Shown in pieces: positions 43,553 to 51,257 of a DNA stretch of 64,000 nt. Position numbers and translations under genes: made by a program. Origin of the DNA: Bradyrhizobium quebecense (GTDB lineage: Bacteria > Pseudomonadota > Alphaproteobacteria > Rhizobiales > Xanthobacteraceae); NCBI RefSeq assembly GCF_013373795.3, contig NZ_CP088022.1:5394001-5458000 (forward strand), read 5' to 3'. Within the stretch, counting starts at the first letter, position 1, and each line of letters opens with the position of its first letter. A model generated the notes under the pieces. The model ran no database searches, was not told the DNA's origin, and was given only the letters and a program-made list of their open reading frames with translations.

Positions 43553-44869
43553 TCAATTCAATCCTGGCCGGGGACCTCCTGTCGCCCAATCGAGAAGCTC
43601 AATCGTGTGCACCACAGGAACTGACGTACCGCCGGCAATCTGAACCATGCAACCAATATTGCCCGCAGCGATCATGTCCGGTTTGACAAGCGCAATATTG
43701 GCGACCTTGCGATCGCGCAATCTGCTCGCAATGTCGGGCTGGAGAATGTTGTAGGTCCCCGCCGAACCGCAACACAAATGGCTCTCGGGCACATCTTTCA
43801 CCACGAATCCATTCTTGGAAAGCAATTCTTTCGGAAGTTGAGTGATTTTCTGTCCATGCTGCAACGAACAAGCCGAGTGATAGGCGACGGTGATGTCGCC
43901 TTTCTGCGTTGAAGGCGCGAGCTCGAGGCCAGCGAGATACTCGGTGATATCCTTTGCCAGCGCCGAGATTCGCTCGGCCGCTTCCGCGAATGTTTTGTCC
44001 TCGCGCAACAGGTAGCCGTAGTCCTTGACGACTGTCCCACAGCCCGAGGTCGTCACCAGAATGGCGTCGAGCCCGTTCTGGTCCGCTTCCCTTTGCCACA
44101 CCGTGACGTTGGCCCGTGCGCGCGCCAGCGCGTCGGCGTCCTGTCCCATGTGATGGGTCAACGCGCCGCAGCATTGCTCGTCCTTGACCAGCACCACCTC
44201 GACGCCGTGCCGGGTCAGCACGTTGATCGCAGCCTGATTGATGCGTGGCGCCAGCACCTGCTGGGCGCAGCCCTGCAGCAGCGCGACCCGCCCGCGCCGG
44301 CGGCCGGTCGCCGCAAACACGGTTCCCGCAGCCGGACCCGGCGGCGGCAGGCCGCGCGGCGCCAGCGCCAGCATGGCCTTGATCCGCCGCAGCAGGCCCG
44401 GGCTCGCCGCACCGACCGACGGCGTTGGCAGCAGAGCTGTGAACGGACGGGCGAGCCCGGCCAGGATCATGCTGATCCGGAACAGGCCCGGCCGCGGCAG
44501 CACGAAAACGAGTACCGACCGCAGCAGCCGCTCGGTCAGCGGCCGCTCGTAATCCCGCTCGATCCTGACCCGGGCCTGGTCGACGAGGTGCATGTAGTTC
44601 ACTCCCGACGGACAGGTGGTCATGCAGGCGAGGCACGACAGGCAGCGGTCGATATGCTTGACCACGTCCGCCGTCGGCGGCTTGTCCTTCTCCAGCATCT
44701 CCTTGATCAGGTAGATGCGGCCGCGCGGGCTATCGAGTTCGTCGCCGAGCAGCACATAGGTCGGACAGGTCGCGGTACAGAAGCCGCAATGCACGCAGGC
44801 GCGCAGGATCTTGTCGGCTTCCTTGATGTCGGGATCGGCGAGCTGCGCCAGGGTAAACTCGGTCTTCAT
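43553..44869 (-). CDS. glcF: Glycolate oxidase iron-sulfur subunit
   Basis: A 438-residue subunit carrying two [4Fe-4S] clusters: CVHCGFCTATCPTY near residues 30-43 and CLSCLACMTTCPSGVNY near 81-97. Two CCG domains follow (EQCCGALTHHMGQDADALAR and LCCGSAGTYNILQP). It passes electrons from glycolate oxidation to the respiratory chain. It begins ATGA-overlapping glcE. glcD is not adjacent but lies at 48389-49882. Confidence 0.95.
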   Translation of the reverse strand: MKTEFTLAQLADPDIKEADKILRACVHCGFCTATCPTYVLLGDELDSPRGRIYLIKEMLEKDKPPTADVVKHIDRCLSCLACMTTCPSGVNYMHLVDQARVRIERDYERPLTERLLRSVLVFVLPRPGLFRISMILAGLARPFTALLPTPSVGAASPGLLRRIKAMLALAPRGLPPPGPAAGTVFAATGRRRGRVALLQGCAQQVLAPRINQAAINVLTRHGVEVVLVKDEQCCGALTHHMGQDADALARARANVTVWQREADQNGLDAILVTTSGCGTVVKDYGYLLREDKTFAEAAERISALAKDITEYLAGLELAPSTQKGDITVAYHSACSLQHGQKITQLPKELLSKNGFVVKDVPESHLCCGSAGTYNILQPDIASRLRDRKVANIALVKPDMIAAGNIGCMVQIAGGTSVPVVHTIELLDWATGGPRPGLN

Positions 44870-46104
44870 GCCCCCCCGCCTCGAATCATCCGGCCGCGGT
44901 TGAGGACCGACCTCGGATCGAAACTCGCCCGGACCCGTTCGCCGAGTGCGGCAAGCCCGGCCGGCTGCGGCTGGAACACGTCGACCGCACGGCGAACATC
45001 CTCGGTGGCGCGGATCAGGGTGGCGTGCCCGCCGACCGCCTCGACCTGGCCGCGGACCAGCGCGGCCTGCGCGTCGGCATTGGGCGGCACCGCGGCCCAG
45101 ATCAGCCCGCCACCCCAATCGTAGATCACGTCGCCGCCGGTGGCGCGCGACAACGCCTGACCGAGCGCGCCGCCTGAGGCCGGCGGGCAAACGATGCGCC
45201 ACACCGGCCAGGCCCCGAGCGCGCCGTTCGCCGCGAACGGCACCACGTCGCGCAGCGCACTCCAGATCAAGGCCGAGGCGTAGTCAGCCAGGCTGTCGAC
45301 CGTTCCATAGGAGGAGAGTGTCTGGCTGAGCGAGGCCGCCCGGTGCGCCGCCGACGCCGAAATGCCCTCAAGCCGCACCAGCGTGACCGGCTGGCCGGAG
45401 GCTGCGAGGCCGGCGAGCGCGCCGGTCCCGGACCGCAGCGCCGAACCAGGCAAATGCGCCGCGCCCGACACGTCGAAGGGCGAGCCCAGCGCTGCCGTCA
45501 TCGCCTTGTTGGCGGTGACGTCATCCAGCCCGCGCAGCACCAACGTCCGCTCGGCTTCCGGCTTCGGCATCACCTTGAGCGTCACTTCGGTCATGACGGC
45601 CAGCGTGCCCCAGGAACCGGTGAGCAGCTTGCAGAGATCGTAGCCGGTGACGTTCTTCACCACCCGCCCACCGGTCTTGAAACTGTCGCCGAATCCGGAC
45701 ACCGCGTGCGCCCCGAGCAGATGATCCCGGGCGCCGCCGGCCTTGATGCGGCGCGGCCCGGCAAGGCCGGCGCCGATCATGCCGCCGATCGTGCCGGCTC
45801 CCGCGCTGCCGAGCAGCACGGACATGTCCATCGGCTCGAAGGCGAATTGCTGGTTCTTGGCGTCGATCAGGGATTGCACGTCGGCGAGCGGCGCGCCGGC
45901 CTGCACGGTGACGATCAGCTCGTTCGGCTCATAGGAGCTGACCGCGTTCAGCACCGAGACGTCGAGCACCGCATTGGTCGCCATCGGATGGCCGATGGCG
46001 CGTTTCGATCCATGACCAATGACCTCAAGCGGCTGCTCGCTGGCGACAGCGGCGCGCACCACTTCTTCGACGTCCTTGACGTCTCTGACTTTCAGCGTTT
46101 CCAC
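44866..46104 (-). CDS. glcE: Glycolate oxidase FAD-binding subunit
   Basis: A 412-residue FAD-linked protein. The FAD-binding PCMH fold is visible in PLEVIGHGSKRAIGHPM, SVLLGSAGAGTIGGMIGAGL AGPRRI, KTGGRVVKNVTGYDLCKLLT GSWGTLAVMTEVTLKV, and the short ending FDPRSVLNRGRM. It partners GlcD and GlcF in glycolate dehydrogenase at the membrane. It overlaps glcF by 4 bases. The gap upstream holds an inverted repeat that may be a regulator site. Confidence 0.94.
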   Translation of the reverse strand: METLKVRDVKDVEEVVRAAVASEQPLEVIGHGSKRAIGHPMATNAVLDVSVLNAVSSYEPNELIVTVQAGAPLADVQSLIDAKNQQFAFEPMDMSVLLGSAGAGTIGGMIGAGLAGPRRIKAGGARDHLLGAHAVSGFGDSFKTGGRVVKNVTGYDLCKLLTGSWGTLAVMTEVTLKVMPKPEAERTLVLRGLDDVTANKAMTAALGSPFDVSGAAHLPGSALRSGTGALAGLAASGQPVTLVRLEGISASAAHRAASLSQTLSSYGTVDSLADYASALIWSALRDVVPFAANGALGAWPVWRIVCPPASGGALGQALSRATGGDVIYDWGGGLIWAAVPPNADAQAALVRGQVEAVGGHATLIRATEDVRRAVDVFQPQPAGLAALGERVRASFDPRSVLNRGRMIRGGGA

Positions 46105-46290
46105 ACGCTAGTCGGTAACGAAGTTTGGCTCCGAGATCAAATGCGACGAGCCCCACCCTCGCAATGCCGACGGAATGGTCCGGGAGCGGGGCTTGCCACC
46201 CAACAAAGGTGGGAAGGGCGGTCGGGCCACCCTGCTCGAGGTTTTGGCCACATCGCGCGTCCTGCGCAGGCGGAGACGTAACACTTCGAC

Positions 46291-46317
46291 CGATGTCGAA
46301 CCATTTTCACGACATCG
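46291..46317. promoter_or_regulatory. Inverted repeat in the glcE / Tat-ABM divergent region
   Basis: CGATGTCG at 46291-46298 and its exact complement CGACATCG at 46310-46317 are 11 bases apart. Around them lie TTCGAC...GTCGAA and a further TTCGAC. The 314-base region between glcE and the ABM gene has no gene; this is its only symmetric element. A dimeric regulator site is possible but unassigned. Confidence 0.45.
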
Positions 46318-46418
46318 ACATTTCGACCGTCGCCTAACCGAGTGCGCAGCACGATCCACTATTTCTCGCGGGCGGTTCGGCCGGCACGACGGTTGGCGCA
46401 CTTCATCTGGAGGCGATC

Positions 46419-46904
46419 ATGAAACGTTCGGACGTCACGACCACGACGATGATGCTCACCCGACGATCGGCCATCGGCTCGTTCGCCGCGATCATGACGA
46501 TCGCCGGCGTCTCGCCCTGGACCGGATCGCAAGCTCGATCGGAGCAAAGCAACGGAGGAATGCAAATGAAGCACTATGCGATGAGCACGAGAACCATCAG
46601 CGATGCGATCAACACATCAGGCCTGCTGGTGGTGGCGCAATGGGAAGCAAAGGAAGGCCAGGCCGACAAGGTCGCGGCAATCCTCGATGGCTTCCTGCCC
46701 GAGGCGCAGAAGGACCCCGGCACCAAGCTGTTCCTGATCGGCCGCGGCAAGGACAACCCGGCGCAATTCCTGTTCTACGAATTGTTCCAGGACGAAGCGG
46801 CATTCAAGGCGCATGCGGAGAGCGCCTACTTCAAGACCTACATCGCGGAGCAGGCACTGCCGCTGCTCGCCAAGCGCGAACGGATGCAATACGTATTGCT
46901 GTGA
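46419..46904 (+). CDS. Tat-exported ABM-domain (quinol monooxygenase-like) protein
   Basis: A 161-residue protein whose first 45 residues look like a twin-arginine signal: MLTRRSAIGSFAAIMTIAGV with RR, then a hydrophobic stretch and polar QARSEQ. The mature domain has the ABM/YgiN pattern LLVVAQWEAKEGQADKVAAI LDGFLPEAQ, GTKLFLIGRGKDNPAQFLFY ELFQDEAAFKAHAESAYFKT and a C-terminal strand. ABM proteins are usually cytosolic, so export is unusual. An internal ATG at 46566 would give a cytosolic form (MKHYAMST). Sits between glcE and the acyltransferase. Confidence 0.75.
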   Translation: MKRSDVTTTTMMLTRRSAIGSFAAIMTIAGVSPWTGSQARSEQSNGGMQMKHYAMSTRTISDAINTSGLLVVAQWEAKEGQADKVAAILDGFLPEAQKDPGTKLFLIGRGKDNPAQFLFYELFQDEAAFKAHAESAYFKTYIAEQALPLLAKRERMQYVLL

Positions 46905-46950
46905 TCGACGGCGCCGCGGGGAGGATACCAATCCTTCCCGCGCGCGCAGA

Positions 46951-48096
46951 TCAGATCGATGCGCTGCTGTTGCCGAGCCTTGCGCGCAACCCGACCCGCT
47001 CGGGCGACCTGCGCCAGAAGCCGATGATCGAAATCCGCGACAGGACCGCGGCCTCGAACGTCTCGACATGGCCGCGGAGCCGCAGCGCATGTTTTTCGAC
47101 GAGATGCCAGGACGCGACGGCGACGCCGAAGGCAAGCGGCAGGCTGATCAGGATATTCAGATACCAGTGCTGAACCGGCGGGCCGAACGCGGCAACGCAC
47201 TGCTGGATGACGAACCCATAGAGATAGAGCCCGTAGGAGTAATCGCCTGACGACACGATCCAGCTCCGCCGTGGATTCAGCAGGCCGAGATAGCACACGA
47301 CATAGGCGGCCGGCACCGGGGCCAGCGCGTCGCCGCGTCCCGTGGCCATGCCGGCGGTGCACAGCAGCAGCGCGATCAGGCAGGCCGTGCGGTTGTACGG
47401 CACCTTGTCGCGCCAGAGGTAGAAGCCGACACCGGCAAGGAAGCAGAACACCAGAAGATGCGGGCGAAGCTGGATCGGCACCTCCTCCCAGCGGTAGACG
47501 TCGTAGCTCACCAGCGCGACCTGAACGATCACCAGGAACACAAGGTACGCCACCCTGTTGAAGCAGATCGTGGTCACCGCGAGCAGCGCCAGGATGACGT
47601 AGCACCACAATTCATACGGCACCGTCCAGAGCTGGGCATTCACCACGTCCGGCAGCGGATTGTGCAGGAAGACGCCCGGCAGCTCGTAATGGATGTCGCC
47701 GATCATGTTGAGAAAATAGGCGTGGAATGTCGGGTCCGCGACATACTGCGCCAACGGCAGTTCGGTGAACACCGAGCCGATGATGACGGCCGACAGCGTC
47801 GTCTCGACCGCGAGCGCGGGTCCGATCCGAAGCACGCGCAGGCCGAGGAAGGAGATCAGGCTCTTGCACCGCTGCAGGCTCGCCGTCACCAGGAATCCGC
47901 TGAGCGAAAAGAACAGCGCGAGGATCATCGCGATGCCGATGCGGAACGAGCCCAATATTTCCAGCGCCCGGCCAAGCCCGAGCGTCACGTTCAGGCCGTG
48001 CAGGCAGATGATCGACACCGCCAGCGCAATCCGCATGTAGTCGAAACCTGCGGGCCGATTGCGCGCAAGAGCCAGCTGATCAGCCAGGCTGGGCAT
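46951..48096 (-). CDS. Acyltransferase family 3 membrane protein
   Basis: A 381-residue integral membrane protein with about ten hydrophobic segments. The start at 48096 has GGGAA upstream. Family features are RPAGFDYMRIALAVSIICLH GLNV (histidine of the active R/H region), SLSGFLVTASLQRCKSLISF LGLRVLRIGPAL and WTVPYELWCYVILALLAV. It likely transfers acetyl or other acyl groups to an exported polysaccharide, as OafA and NodX do. It lies between glcE and glcD and interrupts what is a single glcDEF operon in many bacteria. Confidence 0.88.
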   Translation of the reverse strand: MPSLADQLALARNRPAGFDYMRIALAVSIICLHGLNVTLGLGRALEILGSFRIGIAMILALFFSLSGFLVTASLQRCKSLISFLGLRVLRIGPALAVETTLSAVIIGSVFTELPLAQYVADPTFHAYFLNMIGDIHYELPGVFLHNPLPDVVNAQLWTVPYELWCYVILALLAVTTICFNRVAYLVFLVIVQVALVSYDVYRWEEVPIQLRPHLLVFCFLAGVGFYLWRDKVPYNRTACLIALLLCTAGMATGRGDALAPVPAAYVVCYLGLLNPRRSWIVSSGDYSYGLYLYGFVIQQCVAAFGPPVQHWYLNILISLPLAFGVAVASWHLVEKHALRLRGHVETFEAAVLSRISIIGFWRRSPERVGLRARLGNSSASI

Positions 48097-48287
48097 CGAT
48101 GTGTTCCCGAAGACATGCATCTTGAGAAAATACCGAGGAACAGTTGAAGGCCGTGTAAACGGTGGGTGGCCGCCGCAATTGCAGCGACGCGCAACGGCAG
48201 CCGTGACGACCTGCCACGGCCATCGCGGCAAGCATCGGTTAAGGTTATCGGCTGGCTAGCGCGATCGATCGAAATGTACCGATCGCC

Positions 48288-48330
48288 CTAAAGCGCGATG
48301 AGATCAGGTTGAATCGTCATCGCGCTTTAG
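48288..48330. repeat. 43-bp palindromic element with family A ends
   Basis: CTAAAGCGCGATGA and TCATCGCGCTTTAG are perfect 14-base inverted arms around 15 bases (GATCAGGTTGAATCG). The left part also matches the outer ends of the 216-bp family A copies, so this looks like the empty or ancestral form of family A. It is immediately followed by a family F copy. Confidence 0.8.
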
Positions 48331-48342
48331 CTCCTTGTTTGA

Positions 48343-48387
48343 GCATGATCTTTTCGGAAAACCGCTTCGCGCTTTTCCGGATCATGC
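48343..48387. repeat. Palindromic repeat, family F, copy 2
   Basis: GCATGATCTTTTCGGAAAAC and GCGCTTTTCCGGATCATGC arms. It ends exactly at the glcD stop: its last base before CTTTA supplies the TAA at 48389-48391 on the minus strand. Confidence 0.9.
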
Positions 48388-48388
48388 T

Positions 48389-49882
48389 TTAGAACCGCGG
48401 GATATCCGGGAAGGCCAGCTTGCCGGCGTGCACATGGACGCGACCGAGCTCGGCGCAGCGGTGCAGCGTGGGAAACACCTTGCCGGGGTTGAGCAGACCT
48501 TCCGCATCGAAGGCGCATTTCAGCCGCTGCTGCTGGTTGAGGTCGATCTCGGTGAACATTTCCGGCATCAGGTCGCGCTTCTCGATGCCGACGCCGTGCT
48601 CGCCTGTAAGCACGCCGCCGAGCTCGACGCAGCAACGCAGGATATCGGCACCGAACGCTTCGGCCTTCTCGATCTCGCCCGGCTTGTTGGCATCGTAGAG
48701 GATCAAGGGGTGCAGATTGCCGTCGCCGGCGTGGAACACATTGGCGACGCCGAGGCCGTATTTCTCCGAGAGTTCGCGGATCCGCGCCAACGCCTTCGGC
48801 AGCGCGCCGCGCGGGATGGTGCCGTCCATGCAGAGATAATCCGGCGAGATCCGCCCGACCGCGGGGAAAGCCGCCTTGCGACCGGCCCAGAACAGATTGC
48901 GCTCGGCCTCCGAGGTCGAGATCTGGCACGAGGTCGAGCCGCAGCCCTGCGCGATCGCCTCGACCCGCTTGATCAGCTCGTCGACCTCGACCTGGGGCCC
49001 GTCGAGCTCGATGATCAGGAGCGCCTCGACGTCGAGCGGATAGCCGGCATGGACGAAGGCTTCCGCGGCGTGGATCGCCGGCTTGTCCATCATCTCCATG
49101 CCGCCGGGGATGATGCCGGCGCCGATGATGGCGGCCACGCATTCGCCGGCCGCCTCGACCTCGGCGAAACCGACCATCAGCGCGCGCGCCGTCTCGGGCT
49201 TCTGCAAGATGCGCACCGTGATCTCGGTGATGACGCCGAGCAGCCCCTCCGAGCCGGTGATGATCCCCATCAGATCGTAGCCGGCGTTCTCGGCCGACTT
49301 GCCGCCGATGCGCAGGATCTCGCCACTCATCAGCACGATCTCGCAGCCCAGCACATTGTTGGTGGTCATGCCGTATTTCAGGCAGTGCACGCCGCCGGAA
49401 TTCTCCGCGACATTGCCGCCGATCGAGCAGGCGATCTGCGACGACGGATCGGGCGCGTAGTAGAAACCGGCATGGGCGACCGCCTGGCTGATCGCAAGGT
49501 TGGTGACGCCCGGCTCGGTGACGACAACGCGGTTGTCGAAGTCGATCTCGCGAATGCGCTTGAACTTGCCGAGCCCGAGCAAGACGCCGTCGGCAAGCGG
49601 CAGCGCGCCGCCGGACAACGAGGTGCCGGAGCCGCGCGGCACCACCTTGATACCCTGCTCCTGGCAATATTTGAGGACCTTCGCGACCTGCTCGGTGGTA
49701 TCGGGTAGCACCACGACCATCGGCGGCTGCCGATAAGCGGTCAGGCCGTCGGATTCATAGGCCAGCATTTCGGCGGCACTGTCGATCACGCCCTCGCCCG
49801 GGACGATTGCGCGCAAGGCGGCAACGATTTCGGCGCGGCGGGCAAGGACGGCCTGATCGGCCGCCGGCATCATGATGGACAT
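48389..49882 (-). CDS. glcD: Glycolate oxidase FAD-linked subunit (D-lactate dehydrogenase family)
   Basis: A 497-residue flavoprotein of the VAO/PCMH family. The FAD site shows KVVPRGSGTSLSGGALPLAD near residues 79-98, CSIGGNVAENSGGVHCLKYG, TGSEGLLGVITEITV and the C-terminal catalytic half with FHAGDGNLHPLILYD and LGGVLTGEHGVGIEKRDLM. It oxidises glycolate to glyoxylate together with GlcE and GlcF. AGGGAA precedes the ATG. The stop TAA lies on the edge of a family F repeat. glcEF are 2.3 kb downstream behind other genes. Confidence 0.93.
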   Translation of the reverse strand: MSIMMPAADQAVLARRAEIVAALRAIVPGEGVIDSAAEMLAYESDGLTAYRQPPMVVVLPDTTEQVAKVLKYCQEQGIKVVPRGSGTSLSGGALPLADGVLLGLGKFKRIREIDFDNRVVVTEPGVTNLAISQAVAHAGFYYAPDPSSQIACSIGGNVAENSGGVHCLKYGMTTNNVLGCEIVLMSGEILRIGGKSAENAGYDLMGIITGSEGLLGVITEITVRILQKPETARALMVGFAEVEAAGECVAAIIGAGIIPGGMEMMDKPAIHAAEAFVHAGYPLDVEALLIIELDGPQVEVDELIKRVEAIAQGCGSTSCQISTSEAERNLFWAGRKAAFPAVGRISPDYLCMDGTIPRGALPKALARIRELSEKYGLGVANVFHAGDGNLHPLILYDANKPGEIEKAEAFGADILRCCVELGGVLTGEHGVGIEKRDLMPEMFTEIDLNQQQRLKCAFDAEGLLNPGKVFPTLHRCAELGRVHVHAGKLAFPDIPRF

Positions 49883-50130
49883 CGGTGTTCCCTCGGAGCG
49901 CTGTGCGCTTTGCCGATTTGTTACGACAAATCAATCAGGTCTGCACCTGTTTCAGTCACCCTGTTTCAGCCACCCGGCCGAAGGTCGGATTGCCCCGCCC
50001 CGCAATGCCGAGTTCTCTCTCGGACAAGCGGACGGCCATGAAACCTGTCAAAGTTTCGTGGCTTGTCCTGTCCAAGCCGGACATGCCACAAACCAAACGC
50101 TACCCCCCGGGACGAAACGAAGAGAACCCC

Positions 50131-50523
50131 ATGAACCTAAAGACCTTGAGCGCGCTGGCGGTCGTCACATCGCTGGCCACCGCATCCTCGGCGCTGGCGC
50201 AGGACGCCGCCGCCGGCAAGACCTCGTTCAACAAATGCCTCGCCTGCCACGCGATCGGTGAAGGCGCCAAGAACAAGGTCGGCCCCGAGCTCAACGGCCT
50301 CGACGGCCGCCACTCCGGCACCGCGCCCGACTACAGTTATTCCGATGCCAACAAGAATTCCGGCATCACCTGGAACAAGGAAACGTTCCTCGAATACATC
50401 AAGGATCCAAAGGCCAAGATCCCCGGCACCAAGATGGCCTTCGCCGGCATCAAGAACGAGACCGAGGCCAACAATCTATGGGCCTACGTGTCGTCGTTCG
50501 ACAAGGACGGCAAGCAGAAGTAA
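50131..50523 (+). CDS. Periplasmic class I c-type cytochrome
   Basis: A 130-residue protein with a signal peptide (MNLKTLSALAVVTSLATASS ALAQ). The heme is held by KCLACH (Cys36, Cys39, His40) and the distal Met102 in PGTKMAFAGI. WNKETFLEYIKDPKAKIPG and NLWAYVSSFD are typical of cytochrome c2/c550. It should shuttle electrons in the periplasm, close to CycA-like proteins of Bradyrhizobium. The ATG at 50131 gives the signal peptide. Stand-alone, with a hairpin behind it. Confidence 0.92.
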   Translation: MNLKTLSALAVVTSLATASSALAQDAAAGKTSFNKCLACHAIGEGAKNKVGPELNGLDGRHSGTAPDYSYSDANKNSGITWNKETFLEYIKDPKAKIPGTKMAFAGIKNETEANNLWAYVSSFDKDGKQK

Positions 50524-50541
50524 AGCCGCTCGACACTCCCT

Positions 50542-50569
50542 CACAACGCCCGCAACGCGGGCGTTGTGA
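50542..50569 (+). terminator. Hairpin terminator after the cytochrome gene
   Basis: CACAACGCCCGC-AAC-GCGGGCGTTGTG followed by ATTTTG: a perfect 11- to 12-bp stem with a short T-rich tail. Confidence 0.8.
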
Positions 50570-50593
50570 TTTTGTACCACCGTGTGGTACAAT
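50564..50593 (+). promoter_or_regulatory. higBA promoter with overlapping operator palindrome
   Basis: TTGTGA (50564-50569) and TACAAT (50588-50593) are spaced 18 bases. The palindrome TGTACCAC-CGT-GTGGTACA at 50573-50591 covers the spacer and the first four bases of the -10. This is the classic layout for autorepression by the HigA dimer or HigBA complex. Confidence 0.85.
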
Positions 50594-50617
50594 GGGTCAT
50601 CGAGGGGGCTGCGTCCG

Positions 50618-50914
50618 ATGATCCTGAGCTTCCGGGACGAATGGCTGTGCGCTTTCTTCACGGAGGACGCGAAATCGCGAAACATCCCGTCGGATCTTGA
50701 AGACCGTTTGTTTCGCAAGCTGCAGATGCTCGATGATGCGACGACTGATCAGGACCTGCGGGTGCCGCCGAGCAATCATTTTGAGAAACTCCGGGGCAAT
50801 CTTGCGGGGCTTCATTCCATTCGCGTCAACAAGCAATGGCGCCTTGTCTTTCGGTGGTCGGGCGCGCGAGGCGAAGCACAAGGCGTCTACCTCGACGACC
50901 ACAGTTACAGATGA
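50618..50914 (+). CDS. higB: HigB-family toxin
   Basis: A 98-residue RelE-superfamily mRNA interferase. It starts at ATG 50618 (MILSFRDEWLCAFFTEDAKS) behind GAGGGGG. The motif order LFRKLQMLDDATTDQDLRVP PSNHFEKLRGNLAGLHSIRV NKQWRLVFRW is that of HigB (GhoT-unrelated; HigB-type with Lys/His/Arg near the centre). It should cleave mRNA at the ribosome unless bound by HigA. Toxin precedes antitoxin, as is usual for higBA. Confidence 0.94.
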   Translation: MILSFRDEWLCAFFTEDAKSRNIPSDLEDRLFRKLQMLDDATTDQDLRVPPSNHFEKLRGNLAGLHSIRVNKQWRLVFRWSGARGEAQGVYLDDHSYR

Positions 50915-50929
50915 CGGAGGATCAGGGTC

Positions 50930-51238
50930 ATGCTGACGACCAAGCGCAAGCCCGCCACGTTGGGCGAGATTCTCAGGGAAGAATTCATGGCACCGTTGGG
51001 GCTGACCCAAGGCGCCTTGGCCGAGGCCATGGGAGTTCAGCGCAAGCATGTCAATGAATTGTGCAATGATCGCCGGAACGTCACCGCGGCAACCGCGCTG
51101 ATTCTTGCCCGCGTATTCGGCAACAGCCCGGAGTTCTGGCTGAACGTCCAGCGACGCACTGACCTTTGGCAAGCCATGAACTCGCCGAGCGAGCGGAAGC
51201 GCATCGAACGCGCGAAGCCGCTTGGAAGGGCCGCTTGA
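50930..51238 (+). CDS. higA: HigA-family antitoxin (XRE helix-turn-helix)
   Basis: A 102-residue antitoxin 15 bases after higB, with GGAGG ahead of its ATG. The HTH reads GLTQGALAEAMGVQRKHVNE LCNDRRNVTAATALILARVF and NSPEFWLNVQRRTDLW follows. It neutralises HigB and represses the shared promoter through the palindrome at 50573-50591. Both reading frames are intact, so this TA pair is likely functional. Confidence 0.95.
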   Translation: MLTTKRKPATLGEILREEFMAPLGLTQGALAEAMGVQRKHVNELCNDRRNVTAATALILARVFGNSPEFWLNVQRRTDLWQAMNSPSERKRIERAKPLGRAA

Positions 51239-51257
51239 TTTTGTGCGTCCGCCGCGA

